Assembly: GCF_000196495.1 (NCBI RefSeq)
Contig: NC_011312.1
Coordinates: 1,240,001 to 1,304,000 of the forward strand
From: Aliivibrio salmonicida LFI1238
GTDB taxonomy: Bacteria > Pseudomonadota > Gammaproteobacteria > Enterobacterales > Vibrionaceae
Reading direction: 5' to 3'
Length of the DNA stretch: 64,000 nt
Made by a program: the position numbers and the translations under genes. Each line of letters starts with the position of its first letter. The first letter of the stretch is position 1. The notes beneath the pieces were generated by a model. That model did no database searches, had not been told where the DNA came from, and was given only the letters and a program-made list of their open reading frames with translations. Below are positions 8,317 to 17,858 of this stretch, piece by piece.

Positions 8317-9575
8317 TTATGCTTGTTGTTTCTCTGATGCCGTCTCTTCTACTGGAGAATCATCGATCAGAGCGTCAACAATTACAGCACACGCGGCATC
8401 ACCAGTGATGTTTAATGCAGTACGGATCATATCGAAAATACGATCTAATGCGAATAAAAGTGGTAAGCCTTCAATCGGAATACCTGCCGCCAATAATACG
8501 GCAACAACAAGAAATGATGGACCAGGGACACCCGCTTGACCAACGGCACCTAACGTTGAAGTAATTATGATAGCGACATAAGCACCGATAGATAAATCAA
8601 TGTTGAACAGCTGTGCAAAGAAGATAGCAACCAAGCCATAGTAAATTGCATTACCAGACATGTTGATTGTTGCGCCTAATGGTAGAACAAATGAGGCGGT
8701 AGAGTTACGCACGCCTAAGTCTTTCTCGACCGTTTCCATTGTCACAGGTAGTGTTGCCATTGAAGACGCAGTTGATAGAGCAACGGCTTGTGGTTTCTTC
8801 ATCGCAATCAGGAATTTTTTCGCTGATGTTTTAGTTAACAAACCAACCATTAGTGGGTAAGCAATAAAACCAAAGATAAAAATAGCGGCGATATAAACAA
8901 GGAATAGTTTAAACACAACCATCAATGCACCAAAACCAAACGTGCCTACGGCTTCGGCCATTAAGCCAAATACACCGATAGGAGCAATTATCATGACTTT
9001 GTTGATCATCCAAACCATAACATCAACAATTGAGTTCACGGCATTAAGCATTGGTTCACGACGCTTTTTTTCTAATTTAGAAAGACCAATACCGAAAAAT
9101 AAGCAGAAAACGAGAATTTGTAAAATGTTAGCTTCATTTAGCGATTGGAATACGTTCGTTGGGATCATACCAGTAATGGTTGCCCAGAAGGTTGGTAGCT
9201 CACCTTTAGCAGCATAAGCGGAAGAGAACATGCCTTCAACGCCAGAGACATCAATGCCTTTACCTGGTTCAAATATTTCACCCATGAATAAAGCCAGAGC
9301 AACAGCCAGAGCAGAAGTGATGCCGAAATAGCTTAATGTTGTTAAGCCTACTTTTTACCTGCGTTGCTGCTGTTTCCTAGGCCAGCCGCACCAGAGATCA
9401 GCGCAACAGCAACCAGTGGAATAACGAGCATTTTAATTAGGTTAATGAAAATAGTCCCTAATGGAGCGAACATTACGGCAGATTGACCCATGGTTGCACC
9501 GACAAGTGTACCAATGATCATAGCAATAACGACTTGAATACCGATATTGTTTAGAAGTCCTTTCTTATTTAGCAC
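8317..9575 (-). pseudogene. Dicarboxylate/amino acid:cation symporter (DAACS), frameshifted
   Basis: Sodium- or proton-coupled uptake carrier of the GltP/DctA group, about 420 residues if read through. The first part runs from GTG 9575 (AGAGG upstream) through NIGIQVVIAMIIGTLVGA and IKMLVIPLVAVALISG, and stops at a TAG near 9348 after NSSNAGKK. Homology resumes at once in another frame as VGLTTLSYFGITSALAVALALFMGEIF and continues to position 8317 with the family core ATINMSGNAIYYG and GVPGPSF. The switch falls on a five-A run (9352-9356); one extra A or two fewer would restore the frame. It is a pseudogene unless the run is a sequencing error. An in-frame TTG at 9615-9617 is an alternative start. 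Confidence 0.82.
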
Positions 9576-9838
9576 TTTCTTTACCTCTGTGTTGTGTTTG
9601 TTATAAAAGCTAATCAATAGCTCTTAAAATGTATCTATTCATTAGTTAAATATATTGGTTGCCGTTTTACACGCAATATTTACAATTAGCAACATTTTTA
9701 TCGAATATAATCAAACTTATGGAGGTTATTGTGTCTTTATTGTTGCTTTTTATGCTTAAATCCGTTTTTTTGATTGTTTTTCCTTTCTTTTTCATTTTGA
9801 TAATTAACGTAGTTATTTTTAATAGGGATTATTGAATT

Positions 9839-9868
9839 AAAAAAGGAGCTCAAAATGAGCTCCTTTAA
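9839..9868 (-). terminator. Rho-independent terminator of the trp operon
   Basis: On the minus strand AAAGGAGCTCATTTTGAGCT... forms a strong 9-bp stem (AAAGGAGCTC with GAGCTCCTTT) with a short loop, followed by a run of T. It lies 20 bases after the trpA stop and ends the operon. Confidence 0.85.
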
Positions 9869-9889
9869 ATAATGAATAAGGTGTTTTGG

Positions 9890-10696
9890 TTATTTTTGTG
9901 TTGCTGCTTTCATGGCAGAAGTAAATGCCGTAAGTGCATCAAGTAACGCCGCTGGATTGTCTTGATGTTGTTCAATGATTTTAACAGTTGCAGAGCCTGA
10001 AATTGCGCCTGCTGCACCGGCTTTAATCGCTTCTTCTACTTGAGCAGGTTCCGATATACCAAAACCAAGAATCGCAGGAGGTGCATCAAATTGGTTTAAA
10101 CGTGCTAATAATTGAGCAACAGGCATGCCCGCTTTAGTTTCAGCACCAGTAACACCTGCACGAGAAAGAAGGTAAGTATAACCCCCACCAAGCTTAGCAA
10201 CGGTTTCTAATGTTTCATCTGAGGCTGACGGAGGCGCAATGAAGATAGGGTGAACATTGTGTTTAATTGCACTTGTTCTAAACTCTTCTGATTCATTGGT
10301 TGGTACGTCTGCAATTAACACTGAATCTACACCAGCTTGCTGACATTTAGTATAGAAAGTATCAATGCCATTTGCGAAGACAAGGTTGGCGTAAACTAAT
10401 AGGCCAATTGGGGTTTCAGGATATTTAGCTCGGATTTTTGCGATTAAATCAAAACATACGATAGGCGTTGTTTTACTGTTTAATGCACGAATATTTGCAC
10501 CTTGAATTGTTGGTCCATCAGCCAAAGGATCAGAGAATGGGATACCAAGTTCAAGTGCATCGGCACCTGCTTTTACTAAAGTATCCATGATTTCATAAGA
10601 AAGTTCTGGATTTGGATCGCCAATGGTTACAAAAGGAACAAATGCACCTTGGTTTTTTTCTGCTAATTTAGCAAATAGGGCTTGATAACGATCCAT
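9890..10696 (-). CDS. trpA: Tryptophan synthase alpha chain TrpA
   Basis: Cleaves indole-3-glycerol phosphate to indole and glyceraldehyde 3-phosphate; indole is channelled to TrpB. The 268-residue barrel shows the catalytic Glu in [16 protein letters not shown] (with the second catalytic Asp in the same block) and the phosphate loop [10 protein letters not shown]. Its start overlaps the trpB stop by one base. It is the last gene of the trp operon and is followed by a strong terminator. Confidence 0.97.
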
Positions 10697-11886
10697 TAGA
10701 TTTCTCCCTTTTCTTTTAGGATGTCATGAACGGTGAAAATGTCTTTATCACCACGACCAGATAGGTTTACCACTAATAGTTGTTCTTTTTCTGGCTCTGA
10801 ATGTGCCATTTGTAATGCATAAGCAAGCGCATGAGAAGACTCCAGTGCCGGAATAATGCCTTCGCCTTTTGCTAATATTTGAAATGCTTCGAGTGCTTCA
10901 TCATCGGTTACTGAGCCGTATTCAGCACGGCCAATCGAATTCAAGTGAGCGTGTTGTGGACCAACTGATGGAAAATCAAGACCCGCAGAAACAGAATAAG
11001 ATTCTTCAATTTGACCGTGTTCATCTTGCATTAATGGCGCTTTCATACCAAAGAAAATACCGGTTTTTCCATGTTTTAATGGTGCCCCGTGTTGGTCGGT
11101 ATCAATGCCTTTACCTGCGGGTTCGACACCAATCAGTCTTACATTTTCTTCTTTGATGAAATCCGCAAACATACCTATTGCATTTGAGCCGCCACCGACA
11201 CAAGCAATTACGGCATCAGGAAGGCGACCTTCACGAGCAAGGATTTGCATTTTAGTTTCTTCGCCAATCATGCGTTGGAATTCGCGAACGATGGTTGGGA
11301 ATGGGTGAGGACCCGCAGCAGTGCCCAATAGGTAGTGGGCAGTTTCATACGTTGCAGACCAATCACGCAATGCTTCATTACAGGCATCTTTTAGTGTTGC
11401 TGAACCTGAATGAACGGGGATCACTTCTGCGCCCATTAATTCCATGCGGAATACATTCGGGCTTTGACGTTCAATATCTTTAGCACCCATGTAAACGCGG
11501 CATTTTAAGCCAAGCAATGCGCAGGCAAGAGCCGTTGCTACACCGTGTTGACCGGCACCTGTTTCAGCGATGATTTCTTTTTTACCCATACGTAAAGCGA
11601 GCAGTGCTTGACCCAATACTTGATTGGTTTTGTGCGCGCCACCGTGCAGTAAATCTTCACGTTTTAGGTATAACTTAGTTTTAGTACCCTTAGTTAGGTT
11701 ACGACAAAGGGTAAGAGCGGTAGGGCGACCCGCATATTCTTGCAATAGTGTCATGAACTCGGCACGGAAATCTTCGTCTGCTTGAGCATCAATAAAGGCT
11801 TGCTCAAGTTGATCAAGTGCAGGAACTAAAATTTGTGGTACGTATTGACCACCATATTCGCCGAAGTAGGCATCTAATTTTGCCAT
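10696..11886 (-). CDS. trpB: Tryptophan synthase beta chain TrpB
   Basis: PLP enzyme that condenses indole with serine to tryptophan. The PLP lysine is in [18 protein letters not shown], the substrate loop is [13 protein letters not shown], and the phosphate-binding motif is [12 protein letters not shown]. Length (396 residues) is usual. It lies ten bases after the trpC stop and touches trpA, consistent with stoichiometric alpha2-beta2 expression. Confidence 0.97.
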
Positions 11887-11896
11887 GATATTTTCC

Positions 11897-13309
11897 TTAA
11901 TAATTTCGTAATGCGCTAAATACGGCGCTTAATTTTTTATGATCTTTTTTCCCTGGAGTCGTTTCTACTCCAGAGTTGAAATCGAGTCCAAAGCACCCTA
12001 ATTGTGAGGCTGTTTTCGTATTTTCAAGGCTTAATCCACCGGCAAGAATGATGTTATTGTGTGGCAGTTTATTCCAATCAAAACTAACACCAGTTCCTCC
12101 AGTTTGAGAACCAACCTTACAATCTACCAGTACTTTATCAGCAACACTTTGTGGAAGTGAAATGCTTTGGGCATCATCTGACACAGAAATAACATTCCAC
12201 ACTTGGCATGTTGTTGGTAATTGTTGTTTTAGTTCAGTAATGTAATCTTCGCTCTCATTTCCATGAAGTTGAATGACGGACAAAGATAAGTCATTTGCTG
12301 TCTTCACGATGTTTTTAAGCGTTTCATTTTGAAATACACCCACATAGTTTAATGTGGTGGCTTGGGTGATGGTTTTTGCTGTTTCAAGAGAAACAAACCG
12401 AGGTGATTTCTCAACAAAGATTAATCCACCATACACCGCGCCTGCGTTATAGACCGCTTTCGCATCTTCTATTGACGTTAGGCCACAGACTTTGTTCTCC
12501 CCTAAAATAACTTTTCGTGCAGCAAGCTCTAGGTTTTCTTCCGACATTAATGAACTGCCAATCAAAAATCCTGTCGCGTGCTTTGCTAAGTCTTTCACTT
12601 GCTGATGGTTGTAAATCCCCGATTCAGAAATGATGGTTGTGTCTTTAGGGAGAAGAGGTGCTAATTCTTTGGTACGGTTTAAGTCGGTAGATAAATCACG
12701 AAGATTACGGTTATTAATACCAATAACCTGAGCTTCTAATGCCACTGCACGATGTAACTCTTCTTCATTACTGACTTCGGTTAAAATACCCATACTTAAA
12801 GAGTGGGCGACGGCCGCCAATTCACAGTATTGTTCATCATCAAGAACAGAAAGCATTAATAGAATTGCATCTGCGCCGTAGTGACGAGCTAAATAAACTT
12901 GATAAGTGTCAATCATGAAGTCTTTGCATAGAATTGGTTGATTGACTTGGTCACGAATGATTGGCAAGAAATCAAAACTGCCTTGGAAATACTTCTCATC
13001 GGTGAGTACTGAGATTGCACTGGCATGATTGTTATACACTGATGCGATGTAATTGAGATCAAAATCTTGACGGATCAACCCTTTAGATGGCGAGGCTTTT
13101 TTACATTCAAGAATGAATTCAGTGTTGCCTGTTTTTAATGCTTTGTAAAAGCTGCGATCAGATGCCGTTAAGCCATTTTGGAACGAATCAAGAGGTTGAG
13201 TTTCTTTGCGTTCGCTAACCCAAATGACTTTGTCCTTGACGATCTTTACAAGTACTTCTGCCATTTGTGTGTTTTCTACTGAGATATGCTCAGACAGTTG
13301 CTGTGTCAT
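11897..13309 (-). CDS. trpC: Indole-3-glycerol phosphate synthase / phosphoribosylanthranilate isomerase TrpC(F)
   Basis: Fused enzyme of 470 residues for the third and fourth steps from chorismate. The N-terminal IGPS barrel shows FILECKKASPSKGLIR with the catalytic Lys, ILCKDFMID and IGINNRNLRDLSTDL; the C-terminal PRAI barrel begins near residue 275 with KVCGLTSIEDAKAVYNAGA and ends with GGLSLENT and FDFNSGVE-like phosphate contacts (LDFNSGVETTPGKKD). The fusion is the form found in enterobacteria and vibrios. Five bases separate it from trpD. Confidence 0.97.
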   Translation of the reverse strand: MTQQLSEHISVENTQMAEVLVKIVKDKVIWVSERKETQPLDSFQNGLTASDRSFYKALKTGNTEFILECKKASPSKGLIRQDFDLNYIASVYNNHASAISVLTDEKYFQGSFDFLPIIRDQVNQPILCKDFMIDTYQVYLARHYGADAILLMLSVLDDEQYCELAAVAHSLSMGILTEVSNEEELHRAVALEAQVIGINNRNLRDLSTDLNRTKELAPLLPKDTTIISESGIYNHQQVKDLAKHATGFLIGSSLMSEENLELAARKVILGENKVCGLTSIEDAKAVYNAGAVYGGLIFVEKSPRFVSLETAKTITQATTLNYVGVFQNETLKNIVKTANDLSLSVIQLHGNESEDYITELKQQLPTTCQVWNVISVSDDAQSISLPQSVADKVLVDCKVGSQTGGTGVSFDWNKLPHNNIILAGGLSLENTKTASQLGCFGLDFNSGVETTPGKKDHKKLSAVFSALRNY

Positions 13310-13314
13310 CTTCT

Positions 13315-14322
13315 CTATCCTCGTGCCGCTAATTGCTGAACTAATGTAAATGCTTTGCCAGAGTTCATTGCATCAATGGCTTTCTGTGCATTGGCTTTTA
13401 AATCTTCATGGCCAAATAAACGCATTAATAACGATACATTTACGGCTATCGCACCTAATTGTGCATCAGTGCCTTTACCTGTCAAAATGTCAGTAATAAT
13501 GGCTTTATTTTCTTCTGGTTCTCCCCCTTTAATCGCATCTAGGGGATGAGTTTCTAAGCCAAAATCTTCTGGGGTTAGTGTGTATTCTTTTATTTCGCCA
13601 TTAATAATTTCTGCTACGGTTGTTGGACCGTGAATAGCGACTTCATCAAGACCAGAACCAAAGACAACTGCAGCGCGTTTCATGCCCATGTTAACCATGG
13701 TTTCAGCAATCGGGCGAACAAGAGATTCATCGTACACACCCATTAATTCGATGTTAGGACGAGCAGGGTTGATCAATGGACCTAGAATATTAAAGATGGT
13801 ACGGGTTTTCATGGTTTGGCGAATTGGCATCGCGTGTCGAACACCACCGTGATAGTGCGGTGCAAATAAGAAGGCAACACCTAAGTCATCAACGGCTTTA
13901 CGAGTGTCTTCTGCTGACATTGCTAAATTGATGCCGAACGAATCCAGTAAATCAGATGATCCCGACTTACTTGAAATGCCACGATTACCGTGTTTTGCAA
14001 TTTTCAATCCACACGCGGCAGCAACAAATGCGGCCGTAGTAGAAATATTGATTGTGTTTGAGCCATCACCGCCAGTACCTACAATGTCCGCAAAGTCATA
14101 GTCAGGACGAGGAAATGGATTCGCGTTTTTAAGTAATGCCTTTGCGGCCCCAGCGATTTCATTTGGCGTTTCGCCTTTAATTTTTAAACACGTTAGCGCT
14201 GCGGTTAATAGGATTGGATCAAGTTCACCTTTGATGATGGCATCAAATAGAATTTGGCTCTCAGTTTCTGAAAGAGAAACTTGGCTGTATAGCTTATTAA
14301 AAATGGCTTCAATTTGAGTCAT
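13315..14322 (-). CDS. trpD: Anthranilate phosphoribosyltransferase TrpD
   Basis: Transfers phosphoribose from PRPP to anthranilate. The 335-residue protein shows the PRPP loop DIVGTGGDGSNTINIST, the segment KHGNRGISSKSGSSDLL and the conserved FLFAPHYHGGVRHAMPIR. It is not fused to trpG, unlike E. coli trpGD, which is the vibrio arrangement. It lies ten bases downstream of trpG. Confidence 0.97.
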   Translation of the reverse strand: MTQIEAIFNKLYSQVSLSETESQILFDAIIKGELDPILLTAALTCLKIKGETPNEIAGAAKALLKNANPFPRPDYDFADIVGTGGDGSNTINISTTAAFVAAACGLKIAKHGNRGISSKSGSSDLLDSFGINLAMSAEDTRKAVDDLGVAFLFAPHYHGGVRHAMPIRQTMKTRTIFNILGPLINPARPNIELMGVYDESLVRPIAETMVNMGMKRAAVVFGSGLDEVAIHGPTTVAEIINGEIKEYTLTPEDFGLETHPLDAIKGGEPEENKAIITDILTGKGTDAQLGAIAVNVSLLMRLFGHEDLKANAQKAIDAMNSGKAFTLVQQLAARG

Positions 14323-14332
14323 GAGAATATCC

Positions 14333-14941
14333 TTATTCTTTATTTTCTGAATGGGATTGAGTGATATCGAGTGCCCAATTCAAGGTATTAATTAAAAGTT
14401 GTTCGCCTTGCGTAGTGAGAATGGATTCGGGATGAAACTGAAACCCACACACTTTATCTTCTTCTTGAATGACCGCCATAACTAAATCGTCAACCGTTGC
14501 CGTTACTGTTAATTGCTTGGTAACTTTAGTGGCAACAAGAGAGTGGTAACGAGCAATAGAAAGTGGATTTGGTAATCCATCAAAAATGGCGTGTTGGTTA
14601 TGTGTCATCATGGCTGATTTACCATGAACAATTTCACCCGCACCAGCGACAATGCCGTCGTACGCTTCAACGATGGCTTGATGACCAAGACAAATCCCTA
14701 TCATCGGAACTTTGCCTTTTAAGCGCTGAATAACGTCAGGCATGCAACCTGCTTCTGATGGGGCACCAGGCCCCGGGGATAATACAACAACAGGGTTTTC
14801 TAATTTAGTGACCGCGTCTTCAAATGCTATCGCAGATAAACTGTTTCGATATATAGTTACAGGGTAACCAAGTGAGCGAAACTGATCGACAAGGTTGTAA
14901 GTAAAGGAGTCAAAATTATCCAGTAATACGATATGAGTCAT
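14333..14941 (-). CDS. trpG: Anthranilate synthase component II TrpG
   Basis: Glutamine amidotransferase subunit that supplies ammonia to TrpE. The start IVLLDNFDSFTYNLVDQFR, oxyanion region LSPGPGAPSEAG, nucleophile GICLGHQ and catalytic His/Glu in FQFHPESILT are all present in 202 residues. PabA is close in sequence, but the position between trpE and trpD settles the role as TrpG. Its ATG overlaps the end of trpE by one base. Confidence 0.96.
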   Translation of the reverse strand: MTHIVLLDNFDSFTYNLVDQFRSLGYPVTIYRNSLSAIAFEDAVTKLENPVVVLSPGPGAPSEAGCMPDVIQRLKGKVPMIGICLGHQAIVEAYDGIVAGAGEIVHGKSAMMTHNQHAIFDGLPNPLSIARYHSLVATKVTKQLTVTATVDDLVMAVIQEEDKVCGFQFHPESILTTQGEQLLINTLNWALDITQSHSENKE

Positions 14942-16527
14942 TAGTTTTTCTCCTTTGCTTTCTGTGATGCAAGGTGCGCCTTTTGAATTGCAGAGATAAC
15001 GGCTTGAGCTTTACCTCGTGTTTCATCTGCTTCAGCTTGTGGATGAGAATCATAAACGACCCCTGCACCGGCTTGAACTTGAGCTATGCCATCTTCTACA
15101 TAAGCAGAGCGAATAACGATACAAGTATCCATGTGGCCATCACCCGTTAAATAACCAACGGCACCACCATAAGTTCCACGACGTGTTTTTTCTACATCAC
15201 GGATTAATTGCATTGCTCGAATTTTAGGGGCGCCTGTTAAGGTCCCCATGTTCATACACGCTTGATAAGCATGAAGGGCATCAAGATCCCCTCGTAGCTG
15301 TCCAACAACACGAGAAACTAAATGCATTACGTGGCTGTAGCGATCGACTTTTAATAAATCAGCAACGTATCTTGTACCAGGGGCTGAAATTCGAGCTACG
15401 TCATTTCGAGCAAGATCCACCAACATCATGTGTTCTGCGTTTTCTTTGGTATCACAACGTAATTCCAATTCAATACGGCTATCTAAGTCATAATTAATTG
15501 AACCATCGTTATTTTTCCCACGCTGGCGAGTCCCTGCTATTGGGTAAATTTCGACTTGATTGCTGTCTTTACAATATTTTAACGCAGACTCAGGAGAAGC
15601 CCCAAATAAAGTAAAATCACGATCTTGCAGGTAGAACATGTAAGGACTTGGGTTGCCGATTTTTAACTCTCGGTAAGCAGAAAGCGGCGCAGGGCAAGGA
15701 AGCGTAAAGCGACGAGATGGAACCACCTGAAATACGTCGCCTCTAATAACGTATTCTTTTAAATCCAGAACCGTTTGACAAAAATCTTCATCAGAGACAC
15801 TTGGAAGAGCTTCACAACGATCTAATATTGGAGCATCAGGCAAGGTGTGAGGTTCTGAACAAAAAACATTAATAGCTTCTAAACGAGTCGATATGTTTTG
15901 TTTGATTGCTGGCTCTTTTGTAAATATAGAGCCTTGTACTGTCGATGTTTTTGTTTGATGGTCTATGACGAGTAAAGATTCTGCAATATAAAATAGGTAA
16001 TCAGGACATTTGTTGGTTGTTTCTGCACTGCCTAGTTGTTCAAAATTTGCCACTAAGTCATAAGCAAATAAACCACCCAAAAAGAGTGCATTTGACGGTA
16101 ATCCGGTCAAATCGAATTGGTTTTGGATAAAGCGTAATGCATCAAAAGAAGAAAGCTCTCTTAGGCGACTGTCTTCATCTAAATCTTGATTAATCTCTGG
16201 AAAATGAAGCTTAAGTACCGAGCTGGAAATCAAATCAACTAACGAAGAAGGAAGAGAAAGACGTAATGTTTTTAATAATGCTTCTCCGTTTTTCGTTAAT
16301 GCTTCAAGAGTAACGATTTTATCGAAACAATGAATACGGACTGCTGCATCAATCAACATTAAGCTTTTTAGGTTTTGTTTTGAATCAACTTCAGCAGACT
16401 CAAGTAACAAGCTCATGGCTTGGTTTGCACACAGTGTCGAATACAATTCCGTTGGGTCGGAAACGTAGGGTACCTCAAGGCAAAGTAATTCTAACTGACC
16501 ATCTTTTGAGTGTGATGATTGCATCAT
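14941..16527 (-). CDS. trpE: Anthranilate synthase component I TrpE
   Basis: Converts chorismate to anthranilate with ammonia from TrpG. The feedback-inhibition motif LLLESAEVDSKQNLKSL is near the N-terminus; the catalytic half shows IRGDVFQVVPSRRF, PIAGTRQRG, LVDLARNDVAR, TGAPKIRAMQLI and the final GAGVVYDS block. The frame is open up to a GTG at 16605, giving 554 residues, but tandem ATGs at 16527 and 16524 are preceded by AGAGAGG and would give about 527 residues, closer to other TrpE proteins. I therefore prefer the shorter form; the choice is not certain. It follows the leader peptide and attenuator. Confidence 0.93.
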   Translation of the reverse strand: MMQSSHSKDGQLELLCLEVPYVSDPTELYSTLCANQAMSLLLESAEVDSKQNLKSLMLIDAAVRIHCFDKIVTLEALTKNGEALLKTLRLSLPSSLVDLISSSVLKLHFPEINQDLDEDSRLRELSSFDALRFIQNQFDLTGLPSNALFLGGLFAYDLVANFEQLGSAETTNKCPDYLFYIAESLLVIDHQTKTSTVQGSIFTKEPAIKQNISTRLEAINVFCSEPHTLPDAPILDRCEALPSVSDEDFCQTVLDLKEYVIRGDVFQVVPSRRFTLPCPAPLSAYRELKIGNPSPYMFYLQDRDFTLFGASPESALKYCKDSNQVEIYPIAGTRQRGKNNDGSINYDLDSRIELELRCDTKENAEHMMLVDLARNDVARISAPGTRYVADLLKVDRYSHVMHLVSRVVGQLRGDLDALHAYQACMNMGTLTGAPKIRAMQLIRDVEKTRRGTYGGAVGYLTGDGHMDTCIVIRSAYVEDGIAQVQAGAGVVYDSHPQAEADETRGKAQAVISAIQKAHLASQKAKEKN

Positions 16528-16695
16528 AGCCTCTCTGCTAATTCGTTGATCTTCTGTTAATTTCTTTTGTATTGGCATAGTCGCATATTTCACTGTTGTT
16601 GCCACTCTTTTGTTAAAACTTATGAGGGCTAAATTACTGAATGTTTACTATTTCATCGATGTTGTATTTTCTCTTTTACATTGTGCTTTAGGCAT

Positions 16696-16723
16696 AAAAA
16701 AACCCGCTGAAAGGGCGGGCAGT
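16696..16723 (-). terminator. trp attenuator (terminator and overlapping antiterminator)
   Basis: On the minus strand CCCGC and GCGGG (16719-16715 and 16707-16703) pair around CCTTTCA and are followed by seven T: an intrinsic terminator ahead of trpE. The upstream arm overlaps ACTGCCC (16723-16717), which can pair instead with GGGTAGT at 16768-16762, just at the leader stop codon. That region can also form CACTAC/GTAGTG. These are the 1:2, 2:3 and 3:4 alternatives of classic tryptophan attenuation, read by eye. Confidence 0.88.
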
Positions 16724-16763
16724 TGTTTTTTATGTTGTATTTATAAAACCAAGCACAAAAACA

Positions 16764-16844
16764 CTACCCTAAGTAGTGCCACCAACGTTGACCATTTGTC
16801 ATTAATGTATTTAAGAACACTTGTTGTTTGGTGTGCTGTGGCAT
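16764..16844 (-). CDS. trpL: trp operon leader peptide TrpL
   Basis: A 26-residue reading frame begins at ATG 16844 and ends RWWHYLG followed by TAG. Two adjacent Trp codons lie six and five codons before the stop, so ribosome stalling there would free the GGGTAGT arm for antitermination. A second in-frame ATG at 16802 would give a 12-residue form that still has both Trp codons. TAGGTA just upstream may act as ribosome binding site. The open frame on the opposite strand here is a shadow of the leader. Confidence 0.88.
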   Translation of the reverse strand: MPQHTKQQVFLNTLMTNGQRWWHYLG

Positions 16845-16865
16845 AAAGTACCTATATTAGAAATC

Positions 16866-16894
16866 ATTATAAATAAACATAAGAAAGTGTTTAA
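16866..16894 (-). promoter_or_regulatory. Predicted trp promoter
   Basis: A perfect TATAAT (minus strand 16871-16866) has TTAAAC 17 bases upstream as a weak -35. A start near 16858 would put trpL about 14 bases into the transcript. The operator abuts the -35 end. Confidence 0.65.
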
Positions 16895-16917
16895 CTGCGT
16901 ACTAGTAAACTAGTGCG
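16895..16917 (-). promoter_or_regulatory. TrpR operator
   Basis: The minus strand reads ACTAGTTTACTAGTACGCA, which differs by one base from the core of the E. coli trp operator with its CTAG/CTAG palindrome and ACGCA half-site. It sits immediately upstream of the predicted -35 and only 24 bases before the ATG of the divergent PHP gene at 16941, so TrpR may influence both directions. Confidence 0.82.
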
Positions 16918-16940
16918 AGGAATAAAAGTCAAGAATAATT

Positions 16941-17786
16941 ATGAAAATAGACCTACATAGTCACACAACTGCGTCAGATGGACGCTTATCACCGACAGAA
17001 TTAGTAGAAAGAGCGGTGAATTTTGATGTTAAAGTTTTTGCTATTACCGATCACGATACGGTTGCTGGTTTAGCTGAGGCCCATAAAGCGATAAAAGAGA
17101 AAGATCTGCCATTGCATTTAATTGATGGCATTGAGATCTCTACGCTGTGGAGCAATAAAGATATTCACGTCGTGGGGTTGAATTTAGATATTAATCATCC
17201 TGAATTATTAGCGTTAATTGAGCAACAAGAAGCTCGCAGAATTGCGCGTGCAGAGAAAATGGCTGAGCGTCTAGAAAGAGCGGGTTATCCCGGAGCTCTG
17301 GAAGGGGCAAAAGCACTTGCTAACGGTGGGACTTTAACTCGTGCTCATTTTGGTAAATGGTTGGTTGATCAAGGTTACGCAAAAACCATGCAAGCGGTTT
17401 TTAAAAAATTCTTAACTCGAAACAATATTGGATATGTTCCACCAGAGTGGTGTTCTATTGAAGAAGCGGTTGAGGTAATACATAACGCAGGAGGGAAGGC
17501 AATATTAGCCCACCCAGGCCGCTATAATTTAACTGCAAAATGGATTAAGCGTTTACTTGCTGCTTTTGTTGAAGCAAAAGGGGACGCGATGGAAGTCGCT
17601 TTACCACAGCAAGGGGTTCAAGAGCGCCGAGTACTTGCTGATTACGCGATTCATTTTGACTTATTAGTGTCACAAGGTTCGGATTTCCATTATCCATCCC
17701 CGTGGACCGAATTAGGCCGAAATTTATGGTTACCAGCAGGGGTTGTTCCTGTATGGCAAGATTGGGCTTTACCTACATTTGAATAG
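16941..17786 (+). CDS. rnm: PHP-domain 5'-3' exoribonuclease (RNase AM / YciV, also called TrpH)
   Basis: Metal-dependent phosphoesterase of 281 residues. PHP motifs MKIDLHSHTTASDG, FAITDHDTVAG, DGIEIST, ILAHPGRY and SQGSDFH carry the His/Asp/Glu metal ligands. The E. coli counterpart shortens the 5' ends of rRNA precursors and degrades short RNAs. It is divergent from trp, as in enterobacteria, and shares the intergenic region with the TrpR operator. Start ATG 16941 gives a protein beginning exactly at the first motif. Confidence 0.9.
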   Translation: MKIDLHSHTTASDGRLSPTELVERAVNFDVKVFAITDHDTVAGLAEAHKAIKEKDLPLHLIDGIEISTLWSNKDIHVVGLNLDINHPELLALIEQQEARRIARAEKMAERLERAGYPGALEGAKALANGGTLTRAHFGKWLVDQGYAKTMQAVFKKFLTRNNIGYVPPEWCSIEEAVEVIHNAGGKAILAHPGRYNLTAKWIKRLLAAFVEAKGDAMEVALPQQGVQERRVLADYAIHFDLLVSQGSDFHYPSPWTELGRNLWLPAGVVPVWQDWALPTFE

Positions 17787-17858
17787 AAAAGTGAATTTAG
17801 AATAAAAAACTAAAATAAAACCACTGTTTATACTATTACCTGCGGAGCAGGAGGACTT

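Noticed and set aside
16610..16846. Plus-strand 78-codon frame over the trp leader
   Set aside because: It is the opposite strand of the leader peptide and attenuator, which explain the sequence better.
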